From Aralia elata (Eukaryota > Streptophyta > Magnoliopsida > Apiales > Araliaceae): 64,000 nt of DNA. Below are positions 1 through 12,529 of the stretch, in pieces. Each line of letters begins with the position of its first letter. Positions within the stretch are counted from its first letter, which is position 1. The notes beneath the pieces are model-generated. The model worked only from the letters and a program-made list of their open reading frames with translations. It made no database searches and was not told the DNA's origin. The stretch is from contig CM068378.1 in NCBI GenBank assembly GCA_034770075.1, positions 47,644,508 to 47,708,507 of the forward strand, in the 5' to 3' direction. A program made the translations under genes and the position numbers.

Positions 1-3000
1 GTACGCCAGCAGGGTGAGAGGTAGCAGATCTGGCCATCCTCGATGATTAGCAAACATTCTCGCCATGATCTTCTTGATATTCTTGTTTGCAGCCTCCACT
101 GCCCCATTCATCTTAGGACGGTAAATGACAAAATTGAGGTGTTTGATCTTAAACTGGTCACATAATTCCTTCATGAGGGCATTATTCAAATTCTTGGCAT
201 TGTCAGAGACTAAGACCTCAGGTTGCCCATATCGGCAAATGACATTATTCTTGATGAAACCAACGATGATCTCCTGAGTTACTTTGTGGAAAGAGCTTGT
301 TTCTACCCATTTAGTGAAGTAATCGATCATGACGAAGATAAATCGGTGTCCGTTGCTTGCTTTGGGCTCCACTGGTCCGATTACATCCATACCCCACATT
401 GAGAATGGCCAAGGGGAGGTCATACAATGCAGTTCATTGGGAGGTGCGTGGAGTACATTGTCGTGCGCCTGACATTGGTAACATCGTTTGACATGATCAT
501 CGCAGTCGGCTTTCAGTGTTAACCAGTAATGCCCTGTTCTCAAGATCTTTTTGGCCAGCATCGGTCCACTTATGTGTGGCCCACATACTCCCCCATATAT
601 TTCGTCCATAATCTTTTGGGCCTGCGTTTCATTTACACATCGCAACAATCCCAAACCGGCATCCCTCTTGTACAGTGAATCCCCGCTTAGATAAAACTTC
701 ATCGCCATCTTTTGGATTCTCAACCTCTCGGCTCGGCCTGCCTGGTCGGGAATGGATCTATCCCTTAGATACTCCCTTGTGTCCTGATACCAAGGCTGCC
801 TTAGAAGAACCACCTCCTCCGATAATACTGCCACATGTTCCTCGTATGTCGGGGCATTCTGTACTGCTATTTCAATCTGTGGAACGTCCCTGCTTTTGAT
901 TATGTGGATTAAGGAAGCCAGAGTTGCCAATGCATCGGCAAAATCATTTCGTCCCTGGGGGATATGTCGGAAAGTGATATCCTCAAATTCTCGCATCAAT
1001 TGGATAACACATCGGTGGTATGGAAGCAATCGGAGCTCCTTCGTGCTATACTCCCCGATCGCCTGTTTGATTACCAGCTCTGAATCCCCGAACACCGCTA
1101 GTCTCTTCACTCCCATATTGCGGGCAAAACGGAGTCCCAATATACATCCCTCATACTCAGTTATGTTATTCGAGTTACTGAACTGCAATTTAGTGGCCAC
1201 GGGGTATTGTTCTACGGTGATAGATACCAGGACTGCTCCGGCTCCTGCCCCTTCGGCATTCATGGCACCATCAAAATACAACTTCCAGAACTGCCCCTCG
1301 TCATCACATCTCGTGTGTAAGATCCAGAATACATCTTTGCCCGGCAAAGGAGTTTCTAAAGGCTCCATCCCTCCTGCTGGCATTTCTGACAGCTGGTCTG
1401 CAATTCCCTGCCCTTTCATGGCTTTTTGAGTTATGTATATGATGTCGAACTGCTGTAAGATTAACTGCCATCTTGACAACCGATAGTTCAGCATGGGCCT
1501 TTCAAAGATATACTTCAGGGGATCCATTCTCGATATCAGGTACGTAGTGTGCCCATGGAGATAGTGCTTCAATCTCATTGCGGCCCATGCCAGAGCACAA
1601 CAGGTCCTTTCGATGGGAGTGTAATTCTGTTCACATCGGCTAAACCTCTTGCTGAGGTAATAGATGGCCTGCTCTTTGCCTGATTCATTCTTCTGTCCCA
1701 GCATATATCCCATCGCAATAGCATTGACAGATATATACATGAACAGATGGATCCCATCCTTCGGGGGTATCAGCACCGGTGCTTCTGTCAGCTGCTTCTT
1801 AATGGTCTGAAAGGCTTCCTGGCATTGCTTATTCCACTCTTGGGAGGCATCTTTCCTTAACAGTTTAAAAATTGGCTCGCATGTAGTCGTCAAGTGGGAT
1901 ATGAAGCGGCTGATGAAGTTTATTCTTCCCAGAAATCCTCTTATCTCCTTTTCTGTGCGAGGTGCCGGCATATCCACAATGGCCTTAATCTTTGCTGGAT
2001 CCAACTCAATGCCCCAATTACTAACTAGGAATCCCAAGAGCTTGCCCGACTGCACTCCGAAAGCACACTTCGCCGGATTGAGCTTCAAATTATATTTTCT
2101 GAGCTGATCGAATAGCTTTTTGAGATGGGTCACATGATCAGATTCTACCCTCGATTTCATGATAATGTCATCCACGTAGATCTCTATCTCCTTGTGCATC
2201 ATGTCGTGGAACAGGGCCATCATGGCTCTCTGATAAGTAGCCCCCGCATTCGTGAGACCGAAGGCCAATCGTCTGTAACAGAAGGTGCCCCAAGGGGTGA
2301 TGAAAGCGGTCTTTTCTCAGTCTTCCTCCGCCACCATTATCTGATGATACCCCGCAAAGCAATCAACAAAAATAGTACATCTCGTACTGGGATGTGTTAT
2401 CCACCAGGATGTGTATGAAAGGCACTGGGAAGTTGTACTTGAGACTGGCCTTGTTCAGATCTCTATAGTCGACACATACCATCACCTTCCCTCCAAGCTT
2501 AGCCATTGGGACTATATTGGACAGCCATTCCAGGTAAGTGGACACTATAATGATTCCAGCCTTGAACTGTTTGACGATTTCTTCCTTTACCTTCAAGCTC
2601 CATTCCGGTTTTAGCTTTCTTAGTTTCTGCTTGACAGGCTTGAAACCCTCCTTGATGGGCAACCGGTGTACCACAATATCGGTGGACAATCCGATCATGT
2701 CCTCATGAGACCAGGCAAAAACATCCTCATACTGGCTTAGCAACTTGGTTATTTCTATTTTTTGGCTAGGGGTCAGGTCTATCCCTATCTTGAGCTCTTT
2801 GGGTTTGTCAGGGGTTCCGATATTTATGGTGATGGTTTGGTCTAAGTTGGGTTTGGGTTTGTCCTCGACCCATCCTTTGATCTCGTCAGGCGTGTCGTCA
2901 TTATCTGTCTCATCCTGCTCAATGCCCATTAAATCGAAATCCAGCTCAATATCAAAATCATAGTCATCTTTCAAATTTGAAACATCGTTTGTTAGGCAAG

Positions 3001-3020
3001 AAATACTCAAATTGGTACAC
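1..3020 (-). pseudogene. Tat pol: RT, degenerate RNase H, archaeal-type RNase H, integrase (partial)
   Basis: Translation of the minus strand gives a Ty3-type polyprotein. The RT entry reads VDYRDLNKA, and the catalytic YVDDII box is encoded at 2161-2178. A Ty3 RNase H follows whose usual Asp motif reads YISVN, so it is probably inactive. Next comes an archaeal-type RNase H with AEYEG-like and GDSELV motifs (about 900-1350), then integrase with a zinc finger and a DDE core ending in PKMNGAVEAANK near the edge. From about 2316 to 1 the frame stays open and matches the right-hand copy in phase. Two lesions are visible: a one-base insertion near 2360 after the MYYF region, and a TGA at 2317-2319 where the other copy has CGA (Arg). 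The C terminus lies beyond the window. Confidence 0.88.
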
Positions 3021-3192
3021 CTGACATGAAACAAAAATATTTGTCATATATATAAATCGTTTTCCCATAATGATCATCTTTAAAATAACATGACAAAATA
3101 ATATAACCATGCAAAATTTAAAACAAGGGACAAAACTGGTATCTATTCATCCCCCACCATCCAGGGTATACCACCCTGACACCATATTTTAC
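3021..3192 (-). other. Candidate intron between protease and RT (Tat, left copy)
   Basis: On the minus strand the protease frame runs to CAAGG and then GTAAAAT with an immediate stop. The RT frame begins after TTTCATGTCAG followed by GTGTACC. Removing 3192-3021 (172 nt) joins the two frames in phase. The inverted right copy has the same donor, the same acceptor and exactly the same length. An intron at this place is established for Ogre elements of the Tat lineage; its use here is inferred. Confidence 0.6.
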
Positions 3193-4834
3193 CCTTGTTT
3201 GGATATTACTGGCTCCATCGTCCAGTTGTCGGTGGTTAGATCGGCCGGAATGCGACAGATGAAAGGCGGCTTCGCATCGAAAACTTCCTCGATGACTACC
3301 GCCACATCACATTGGTCTTTCTTCATAACATCTTTAGGAATAGTTAGCCCCGCCCAATTGATGATAGGCACACTCTGTTGGGCTCCTGACGGTGTGGCAA
3401 CATCCTTCCCTTGTCCTCTGCTTACTGACTGTCCAAGGATATAACACTTGGTTTCAAACTGCAAAATGACCTCTTGCAGGAAACTCTCCCTTCTGGGCAA
3501 TTTATCATTCATGGGGGTCAATTTTTCACCTCCTGTCTCGGACATAGGCTTGCCAGTACCTTGTTCATTGTTCACTTTCGGCATCAGACTTTCGGCCCGT
3601 CGCGTTAAGGTCTTCCCTTGAGAGTGTTTCTGTCCTACGCCTCCATAATACCCCAACCTTGCCTTGCCTATCTGATTGGGCAGTTGAATAGGCTCAGTAA
3701 TTCCTTGACTGTTTTTTCCCAACCCTTGCCCAGGTCAAAACTTCATCTTCATCATTTCTCTAGCAACAAAGGTAAGTTCAGGAGAGACCTTAGGTTTCAC
3801 GGCTGGAGCCCCCAGACATCTGTAGTGGGGAGTATTGATTTCCAGTGCCTGAAAACTGGCGGGCACCACCGTCTCGTCCAAATTAATCACCGGCAGGCCA
3901 TTCCTGTAAGGAGAAGGGTCATTATGCTCCGCAGAGACCGTCACCAGGTTCCCGTCGATGATCTTAATTTGCTGGTGTAGTGTAGAGGGAACTGCCCCGG
4001 CCATGTGTATCCACGGCCTTCCCAATAACATGTTATAACTTGTCGCGATATCCAGGACTTGGAATGAAATGTCGAAAGTACAAGGCCCTATTTCCACAGG
4101 CAATTCTATTTCCCCCATCGTATCCTTCCGGGATCCGTCAAAGGCTCGCACCACCACATAACTGGCCCGCAGGTGCTTGGGATTGACATTCATTTTTTCC
4201 AATGTACTAAATGGACATATATTCAATACTGATCCCCCATCAATTAGCACCCCATTCATAACATATCCTGATGAGATTACCGCAATATGCAACGGTTTCC
4301 GATGCCCCTTCCTTCTTTGGGGATATCATCATCTGTGAACGATATTATATTGTTTTCCAACAGATGGTCCACTAGATGGTCGAACCCTTCTTTACTAATC
4401 ACCTTGGGAATGTGTGCCTCTTCCAGGACTTTGGCCAGAATTCTGCAGTGATCGTCAGATGATAATACCAAATCCATGATCGATGTCAGGGTCGATTCCT
4501 CGCTCAATACCTTGATCCCCCTCGCTTCTGGATGATTCATCTTCCTTAAGAATTCTACAACTTTCTCCTCGGATATCCTTTCGTTCCTCTTCTCTTTGCT
4601 CTCAAGGACTCGTCCTAGAAGATATAAAGGATTCCCCTTTGATGTTACCGAAGCACAACTGGCCGTCTCCTCTGATACTCCCCCGTAATTCCACGGTACT
4701 GTTTTTAGACTGCTAATGGGGATTTGTGGCCTCGCTGTAATGGTGAAAGGTTTCAGAGCCGTTAACCTGATAGGCCCCTCCGTGATACTCCTGCTCGGAC
4801 CCGTCAACCTAATCGGTGTCCCTCGTATATTCTC
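3193..4834 (-). pseudogene. Tat protease region with G-patch-like segment
   Basis: The minus strand encodes an aspartic protease with the active-site-like motif VLIDGGS (about 4230-4250), then a LLGRPWIH motif near 4010. DGGS instead of D-S/T-G is common in Tat elements. Downstream, about 3660-3750, a glycine-rich GQGLGKNSQG segment followed by GLGY-like residues resembles a G-patch, an RNA-binding motif found after some retroviral-type proteases. The tail to 3193 has no recognised domain and ends at the predicted splice donor. Lesions: a frameshift near 4290 just before the protease, a TGA at about 3735 before the G-patch, and a stop near 4835. Confidence 0.8.
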
Positions 4835-6307
4835 CTAATCACTTGTCATGCCAATCATCTCATCGGTTCTCCTTATATAATTCAGCCTTGGTGGTCCTGC
4901 GGCTTCGCTGGCTTCCACCACATTGACCCATTCCCCATCATGCTTAGGCAGAGGATTGACTTTAACATTTGGTGACTCTGGTTGTTCCATCACGATCTCC
5001 CCGCTATCGATCATGTTCTGAATCTTGTGCTTCAGCGTCCAGCATTCCTGAGTATCATGACCAGGGGAACCCGAATGGTAGGCACACTTCTTATTCGGGT
5101 CAAATCTTCTCCCTTTCAGGTCAATCAGGGGTGCCAAATCGACTATCTTTCTCTGTGCTATTAAGACTACCAAAATCTGTTTAAGAGGATCCCCAAGCGG
5201 GGTGAACACCCGGTCCTTTGTGGCCTCTAACCTTCTTCGTCCGTCCGTCCTTTGATTATGGAAATTAGATTATCGGGGTGGCATTACTCTCTATATTTGC
5301 ACTGGAGGGCTATCCTCCACCTTCCTAGACGATCCCTGCAGGATGAGGGAAACATCTTCCTCCCTTTCCTTTTGGGTCCTGCGGGAAGTACTACCATAGT
5401 TTCCACACTGGATTTGCTCCGCAACTACCTCTAGAGCTGTGAAGTCCCGGATTTTGCCAGATTTTAACCCCATGTCATCCATTTCTCCATGCTTTATCAT
5501 TTCGGCAAAAGGTCTTCCAATCCCCGCTATCACTCGCTCATAATAAGGCACCTCTTGAATATCTACAAAGGTCATTACCATTTCTACCTCGCTCATTGGG
5601 GGATTTACCTGTGCAGCCATACCCCTCCACCGCTGTGCATAGTCCCTAAAAGATTCTTTTGGTTGCTTCTTGATCTTTGTCATCTGATATCTGTCAGGGG
5701 CCATATGTGCCTGGAAACTGTATTGTGTCAAGAAAGTATGGGCCAACTCCTCCCAGTTGTGGATCCGAGCATTATCAAGGCGGGCGTACCAAGTTCTTGC
5801 TTCTCCCGTTAGGCTCTTTTGGAATAACTGCATCCTCAGTCCTTCGTCCTCTGCATAAGACCCAAGTTCCCCAATGTATATCTTCAGGTGTGTATAAGGG
5901 TCTCTCTTCCCATTATATTTCTCAAATTCGGGGATCTTGAACTTCTCCGGATACCTGGTTCCTGGAAAGACACACAGGTCTGAATAATTGACCCTGCCCA
6001 GGGTACCTATGCCTTTCAGAGACTGGATAGTCTCCTCCATCTGCTTCATTTTCTTTCGAAGGTCATCAGTGTCTCCCTCCTCTGGGATAGTGATCACTTT
6101 CCTGTTAGGTGTAGGAATGGCCTTTGGGATGACTGGCTCGCCCTTAGGCTGGGGTTGATCATCTTTAGGTGGATCCTTGCTTGGCGGATCCTGCTTAGGT
6201 AGCAACTGCTCCTTCAGCATCGTGGCCATTTCCAACATCTGTTTTTTAAAATCATCGAATTCCTCCCGAGATATGGAACCAGGATTAGTAGGTGGAATAT
6301 CAGCCAT
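4835..6307 (-). pseudogene. Tat gag
   Basis: Gag forms the virus-like particle. The likely start is the ATG at 6305-6307 (MADIPP), matching the start in the right-hand copy; an in-frame ATG upstream at 6343 gives a longer N terminus. A charged proline-rich segment (QPKGEPVIPK) and a short predicted coiled coil precede the capsid-type Retrotrans_gag domain, which has RTWYARLDNARIHNW and YAQRWRGMAAQVNPP. Near 5040-5100 a Cys/His motif (CAYHSGSPGHDTQECW) sits where a CCHC knuckle is expected. The frame is broken by a TAG at 5291-5293 and by another stop at 4835. Confidence 0.85.
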
Positions 6308-6622
6308 TTCAGATGTAGAAACCTGTGCCTTCTTAGATTGCAAACGCGTTTGAGGAGCAATCCTACAGAAAAAAAACGGTTTGGAGTTTTAATCTTTGGG
6401 AAATGAAAGATGTGGATGCATGCTAAAGCTGTAACTTTTGTGTTTTTGGGTTTTTTAATCTTTCCCTGCAAAACAAAATGTTAGCAGTCCCTTATTGCAA
6501 TAATAATTGATAGACACGAATTATTATGCTTTCCCAACTATTCCCTGTAAAACATAGAGGTCAGTACTTTCTTTTGACAACAAGGAAGGTATATGTAAAA
6601 ATATTGAATGGGACTATGACAC

Positions 6623-6883
6623 TTACACGCGTAAACGTAAAAGGGCATGAAGAGACTTTCCTTGCGTTGGGTTAATCTGAGGCTGACCTATCCTAAGGTT
6701 ACTCTCGCGGCTTTTCGGCATGAAGGTCCCCAAATCTTTGCAATCTACTCGTCTGAGTCCTTTCGATTGGAGCGGATCTGGGTGGTGCGTTTCCTGAGCC
6801 ATCTCCGGGGAGCAACCCCTTCGAGTCCAGTAATAAGCAACCGACAGGTTTGCCTCAGGAGGTGGTACATTCTCAACATACAT
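6623..6883 (-). CDS. Small upstream ORF in the Tat leader (hypothetical)
   Basis: An ATG at 6881-6883 opens an 86-codon frame between the primer site and gag. About 59 codons align without gaps to the 59-codon ORF at 54838-55017 in the inverted Tat copy. Shared residues include YYWTRRGCSPEM and LRRVDC. In the part I compared, most base differences are synonymous. The C terminus differs by a frame change. No domain is recognised. It could be a translated upstream ORF or a conserved RNA region that happens to be open. I infer weak purifying selection from two copies only. Confidence 0.35.
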   Translation of the reverse strand: MYVENVPPPEANLSVAYYWTRRGCSPEMAQETHHPDPLQSKGLRRVDCKDLGTFMPKSRESNLRIGQPQINPTQGKSLHALLRLRV

Positions 6884-7083
6884 TCACATTCATCGTCCTC
6901 ACCGTATGCAAATGATTACTTTAAAGTAAAGCAATTCCATTCAATCATTCATTCATTGGACAAAACACACATTCACACAACCACAAGTAAAACCTGTCAA
7001 AATATCGCACGTACACACGCATGTACAAAATTTTAAAGGATAGGACAACATCAATATTTGAACGCGGCTTAAGCCCTCTAATC

Positions 7084-7101
7084 TCCCCAGCCGAGTCGCC
7101 A
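7084..7101 (-). promoter_or_regulatory. Primer-binding site, tRNA-Arg type (Tat left)
   Basis: The minus strand reads TGGCGACTCGGCTGGGGA, two bases inside the LTR end. The right copy has TGGCGACTCTGCTGGGGA. The first 11 bases of the right copy complement a tRNA 3' end of the form CAGAGTCGCCA, as in some tRNA-Arg species. An Arg-type primer is known for Ogre elements. The tRNA identity is from memory. Confidence 0.65.
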
Positions 7102-7103
7102 GC

Positions 7104-9139
7104 TGTCGACGCCGGGAGGATCGCTTCAGTGGTGATTTTTACCCTTTCCAATTTTAGCCTTTTATTAGATGCTATTTTTTGGAAAAGGTCGGCATGAATG
7201 TCGACGGGGTTTTGAAAGATCGTTTTTATGATGAGCCAAGTTGACCAGAGTCGCCAGTTGGTATATTTGAAATGGATGTACCAACTCATCCGAGTTTCGT
7301 TTTCGTAAATCGCTGGCTCATATGTGACTCCGAATTAATTGGTCTACAAACCGAGATTCATAGAGTTCAGGGGCTTGATTAAGTGAGGGGAAGGTGTTAG
7401 GCACCCCCCAACTTCCGTGAAACACGGTTACCGCAATCTTGATGCTTTTCGTATCCTTTAATTCTTAAAATGTGTGTGTGCGTGCGTGTGTGCCTATGCG
7501 AATGTTGTGGTGAGTTTGTATGAAGAAACCATTTGGGTTTTTACGAAAAGTCGTGTTTTATTTTGAGAATGCTTTAGAATGTCTTTCGGCTTATGCGAGA
7601 AAGAAAGGTTTAATTTTAATTGTCAAAAGCTGTGAGATTTTCATTAGGTGTCGTTTTGGCAAAACAAGAGTTTTTTAAACCTTCGTCAAAATAGGAATCG
7701 AGACCTATACGTTGCTTTCGTAAATGAAATAACGGGCAACTTCTGGGATCTTTTTAACCCTATGCACAAAGGTTTAATAAAACGAAATTTATTTTTATAA
7801 AACCATTTTTTGTGATGTTTTGAAAACGACTTTTCTTTAGCTTTCTCGTTTAACTAGGAATCGACATTCATTAGCACTCCCCATTTTAAGCCTCGTGGTG
7901 CTAATAACCTAATTTGATTGATTTTATGGAAATCTTCATCATTTTAGCCTTGAAATCCGTTTTTTATGTCGCAAATCAAATCAAGCATTAAAATGCGTTG
8001 GGGCTATTCATGGGCATGTAAGCCATCAAAATAAACCCCGAACGCTCAACCACATGTTTCACTATTACGGGGCCTTAACTCGATTTTCGACTTGATATCG
8101 TTTTAAGGCCCGATGATTACATGTTTACAACAAAAGGCACATCGACCCCATTACATTCACCCAAAAATGTCCATCATCGGATTTGGACCACAGGTTCGCG
8201 TTCCTAGGCTCACATCCAAAATTGCTACACACCCACAAAATGGATACTACAAAAATTAAACAACACCGGATTGCATTGCCCACCACAATATCCTAAAATA
8301 GCAATCTAAATACACTACGCATAATACATTATCCTAACGGGCTAAAAATCACCAAATGGATATCATCGGGCCATTAGGAAGAATTTTGTTCCATTGGAAC
8401 CCTCACTAATAGTCCCTAATCCATGTATCCTCAATAATATACAGAAAAACTACATTTAATATAGCCTGAATGATAAAAGTTTACCGAAATGATATAACAA
8501 AAAATGCTATAAAAAATGTCTTTTCACCTTGCAAATGACACCACAATGCGTATAAACTCGTATATTGAATATAGTAGAAATTATATGTGATACAATCTAA
8601 CAACAAAGGGGTATAAATCCTCTCTTTTCTCTCTTTTCTCTCCTTTCCCGCTGCTGTTGCTTGTTGATTCTTCCTCTTTTTTTTTCTTCCGTTGCTGTTC
8701 AACTCTCTGTATGCCAAATGAAGAAATGCGCTGATAAAGGCTGACCAGGGGCAGCCGCAGATCTGCGGCTGGCCTTGGTTTCTCCGCGCCCGCCGCGCAC
8801 TTCAGCCCGCCGCGCACTTCAGTTTATTTTAATCCTTGGCCGCAGATCAATCCGCGACTGGCTGGGCTGATTTTCTCGATTTTCATACCGCACCTCGATT
8901 CTCGTGTCGTACTGTTGGTTTTCGCTAAGAGGCTTGTATTTTACAGTCCGGGAACCGCTGGGAAACGTGCTACATCATTCCGCTTTGATCGTTGTCGTGT
9001 CGGCTTTGATCGCACGTCGTTGTGGTGGCTCTGAGTGTTCGTACTTATGTCCACCTTTCGTTCTCGTAGGCTGGGTTAATTGACGATTTTGCCCTCCTCT
9101 CAGGATTAGTATACGAAGTGCAAAATTTGGGTGTCTATA
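7104..9139 (-). repeat. Tat 5' LTR, left copy
   Basis: The sense-strand LTR starts TATAGACACCC (TG mutated to TA; the right copy keeps TGTAGACACCC) and ends GTCGACA next to the primer site, for 2036 bp. Within it lie a perfect 20-bp palindrome at 8752-8771, a second degraded GC-rich inverted word near 8840-8857, and a splice-donor-like GCAAG|GTGAAAA at 8527. The block CGTGTTTCACGGAAG near the 3' end (about 7410-7430) is also conserved in the right LTR. Small frames inside (for example 8481-8817) are not genes. Confidence 0.9.
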
Positions 9140-9877
9140 ATATGTATTTCGATTCTCAAATGCACAACTCTAAATAATGTAAATTAGAAACTCTTTTCTA
9201 ATTTCATTCTGCCTTGGCCAAGGACTACTGAGTTGTTATTTATCGAATCACATAGGACATTCACATTTTTTACTAGACGTGGTAGATTTTTTGTTGATCA
9301 TTCACCTATCTCCATGTACAACTTATTATACCCAATCATACCCTTTGTTATACCCTAAAGGTCTTAAGGGACATGTCAAAGTTTAACTCATCATACACAA
9401 GATACTATGATGATCTCAAGTCGAAGGATCATTTGTACCACTATCACTAGAGGAATTCCTATTAACAGGCGAGTAAAACTCCATTAGGTATTCCTTAGCG
9501 AGCCACGTTCAGTGAACTTGTTCTCTAATAAGCACGTACATACTTGCTTTAGTGTCTCCACACAAATGATTATAAGATCAATCATCCTCTTCTTAAGAGC
9601 AAGCAACGTATGTACTAATTTATCCAGATTCACTAATCCCCTTTTTAGTAATCCAACGATTAGGAACGATTTTAGTTTGTGAGCTATCTTGAATTTAGAT
9701 CTCATTAGCATGATCACCATCATGATTCTAAAAGCATTGCTCAAAACTATGGATTTATCACATTTAATATAACAGCACTATGTAGATAATATAAAATGCC
9801 TTTCATAACCGAATAAGATTACAAAGTATATGCTACATCATATCAAATATGATTGGCTTGTGTGCATACTACTTTCA
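9140..9877 (-). repeat. Copia 3' LTR, first 738 bp, cut by Tat
   Basis: The sense start TGAAAGTAGTATGCAC is at 9877. The segment matches 15990-16727 closely and 47431-48167 in inverse orientation. The rest of this LTR should lie beyond the Tat element, left of the window. It contains an 86-codon sense frame (9484-9744) shared with the 5' LTR. Confidence 0.9.
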
Positions 9878-9890
9878 ATCTCCCACTTGC
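9878..9890 (-). other. Polypurine tract of copia
   Basis: The sense strand reads GCAAGTGGGAGAT directly before the 3' LTR start TGAAAG. This purine-rich end (GCAAGTGGGAGAT) is the classic plus-strand primer region of plant copia elements. Confidence 0.75.
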
Positions 9891-9892
9891 AC

Positions 9893-11399
9893 TAAAGCCA
9901 ATCGTCATGGTATCTAATACCCTTCTTCTCTAAGTGACGATCATCCTACCGTTTGGATAAAGCTTCAGTAAATGGATATGCAATGTTGTTCTTAAGAGTC
10001 CACTATCTTTATATTGACTTTTCTTCTTTTAATGATTCCTCTAATCAAATGAAAGTGCCGCAACACATGTTTGAATCCAATATGAGACTTAAGAACTATT
10101 CCTAGTTCTGTGACGAACTTTTCATCCAAACAATTAACTTGCAGCTTCACTTACAGCTATATACTTTGTCTTTGTCACTAAATCAGTAACTCTTTGCTAT
10201 TTTGGAACCTTTCGAATTCACTGCACCACCATTCAAGGTAACAATTTACCCTAAAGTGGATTTGTTATCGTCTTGGTCAGTCTGAAAAACTTGAGTCTGT
10301 TTAGCCCTCTAGTTTTAATTCAGACCTACCATGAATCATGATCACATCTTCAATACTGGTTAAGTACTTAAGATGTTTATCACTGTCTTATAGTGATCTT
10401 CTCCAGAATATGACTGATCAACATCAGGCCTTGTATATTCATTGTATACATGATAGTAACTCATGCGATCTCTCTTTAAATTGGAGACAATTTTATAGAG
10501 ATTCACTCCATGGCTCATCATCATGAGACCTCTCTTGGAGTTTGCCATGCTAAATGCCTTTAGCATCGAATGAACATACGTTCATTGGGTCAAGCTAAAC
10601 ATCCTTTTAAATCTATCTATATAGATTTATATCCCCAATTTATAGGATGCTCCTCCCAAGTTATTCATGGAGGAATGTTTAGACAATTTTATCTTTACTG
10701 ATTGTAGCATTGGTGTGTCATTCCTTATCAGTAATATATCAACATATAATACTAGGAATGTCACAGTGCTCCCACTGACCCTTTTATACACACTAGGTTC
10801 ATTCTCGTTTTTGATAAAATCAAACTCTTTTGATTGTCTCATCAAAACGAATGTTCCATCTTTGAGAAGCTTGCTTCAATCCATAAATGGATCATCGTAC
10901 CTTAAAACACGATTTGCTTCAACCTTTAAAACAAATTCCCCTGGCTGTATCATATATACATTCTCCTCAAGTTTTCATTGAGGAAGGATGTCTCCACATC
11001 CATTTTGCCAGATTTCGTAATAAGCTGCAATCACAAGCAAAATCCAAATGGACTTGAGCATTACCTGGTAATAAGGTTTTATCACAGTCAACTCCTTGAC
11101 TTTATTTGAAACCTTTTAAATAGGTCTGGTCTCATAGGTCTCTACCTTGCCAATTGCCCTAGTCTTTCTCTTAAAGACCCATTTACACCCTCTAGGCACT
11201 ATGCCTTTCGGTGGAGTAACCAGAGTCTATACTTGGTTTCATACATGGAGTCCATTTCGGATTTTATGGCCATCTGCCATTTCTCTGAGTGTCTTCTACT
11301 CATAGCCTCATCGTATATAACTGGATCATTATCCTCTATGATGTGTACCTCATCACCATCCTCTATGATGAATCCATACCTCCTAGGTATCTTCGGTGC
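9893..11399 (-). pseudogene. Copia reverse transcriptase and RNase H, decayed
   Basis: Minus-strand fragments in changing frames read GCKWVFKRKT (near 11180), SIYGLKQAS (near 10880), KEFDFIKNENEPSVYKR and LYVDILLI (10627-10845), then MLKAFSMANSKRGL and TRPDV (10360-10566). These are the familiar copia RT and RNase H landmarks in the right order. The catalytic YVDD box has become YVDI by loss of one codon, so the enzyme would be dead even without the many stops. The 3' end reaches the polypurine tract. Confidence 0.85.
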
Positions 11400-12529
11400 T
11401 CTTCCAGATTTACGATTCGGTTGTGGTATAATAGGTCTATCTACAGGTCCCTCGGTTTGACTAAAAGTGTTTTATGGTTCTTGAACTCTTTCAAGATCTA
11501 TTACCCTCCCACTAGCTCCTTCAATGATAAACATTTTTATCCAAGAAGGTAGCGTGTAGGATTATAGTAATAATACCCTAAACTTTCTTTAGGATATCCC
11601 ACAACTCTGCACTTGTCAGATTTTGTCCCAAACTTATCTTTTGAAACCTTTTCACATAAGTTGGACAACCCCTTATCTTAACATACTTAAGATTAGGAAT
11701 CCTCCCTATCCATAACTTTTATGGAATCTTGGGGCCGAATTTTGAGGTTACCTTATTTTGTAGATATGCAGCCGTTTCTAGGGCATAACCCCAAAAGGAT
11801 ACTAGAATGTCGGTAAAAATCATTATGGACCGCACCATATTCTACATGGTACAATTTTCCTTTTTTAGATACACCAATCAATTATTGCGTATCATGAAAC
11901 GTCCATTATGAGAAAAATACCATTTTGAGATGATCTAGAAACTTATTGCACAAGTATTCCTTCCTCGATCTGATCAAAGAATCTTAATACTTTGTCAATT
12001 TGTTTCACTTCTGAATTCTTTGAACCTTTCAAATGATTCAGACTTGTATTTCATCAAATGCATATATTCAACTCTTTGAATGATCATTTCCTTTTCTTTT
12101 ACTAGTTTGTTCAATTTGCAAAATTATTTTTCATGTAAGTTAAGTTTACAAAGTCCATCAAATGATCTTCCAGTTTCAAACAAAACATTATCATTATAAA
12201 TAGAACAACAATTGTTCTTAAATATAATACCAGAACCTTCCTTGTCCAACAACGGAAGTAATAATGTTTCTTAAGAGTACTAAAACATAATAACAAATTA
12301 TTAACTTAACAGACTTGCCCGTAGGCAACGCTAAACTATAAGTTCCTACGGCTAATGTAGCAACCATTACTCCATTCTCCGCACGTAAGATTACTTACTC
12401 TTTGTTTAGCTTTCTACTTCTGCTTAGTTTCTCTATTGGATTGCATCGTGAGAACTATAGCCGGTATCCAATACCCAAGTAGAACCTTGACTTACAAAAA
12501 GATTTATTTCAATGATGAACAAACCTATA
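11400..12529 (-). pseudogene. Copia protease and integrase, decayed
   Basis: Near 12440-12490 the minus strand encodes TWVLDTGYSSH, the copia protease active site (DTG). Further on, out-of-frame pieces match integrase: WNG-type core remnants near 11850-11960 and the C-terminal segment around 11560-11720 with CRVVGYP-like and KMFIIEG pieces. Long internal stretches, including most of the catalytic DDE core, are missing or unreadable. This is a relic with no intact domain. Confidence 0.75.

Larger units (their letters stand above)
1..9139 (-). mobile_element. Tat-lineage Ty3/gypsy retrotransposon, left copy, partial
   Basis: Read on the minus strand, this region holds a 5' LTR (7104-9139), a primer site, a leader, gag, protease, RT, two RNase H domains and part of integrase. 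It leaves the window inside integrase at position 1. The archaeal-type second RNase H between the Ty3-type RNase H and integrase is the diagnostic of the Tat (Tat/Ogre/Retand) lineage. A second copy of the same family lies in the opposite orientation at 52739-64000. The element is inserted in the 3' LTR of a copia element: copia LTR sequence resumes at 9140 directly after the Tat LTR terminus. The expected second copy of the target duplication (near ATATG) is outside the window. The copy is inactive, with several stops and frameshifts. Confidence 0.92.

Noticed and set aside
675..1429. Plus-strand frames of 74 and 177 codons
   Set aside because: They lie opposite the second RNase H and integrase linker of the left Tat element and have the composition of an antisense shadow. 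The minus-strand frame explains the sequence.
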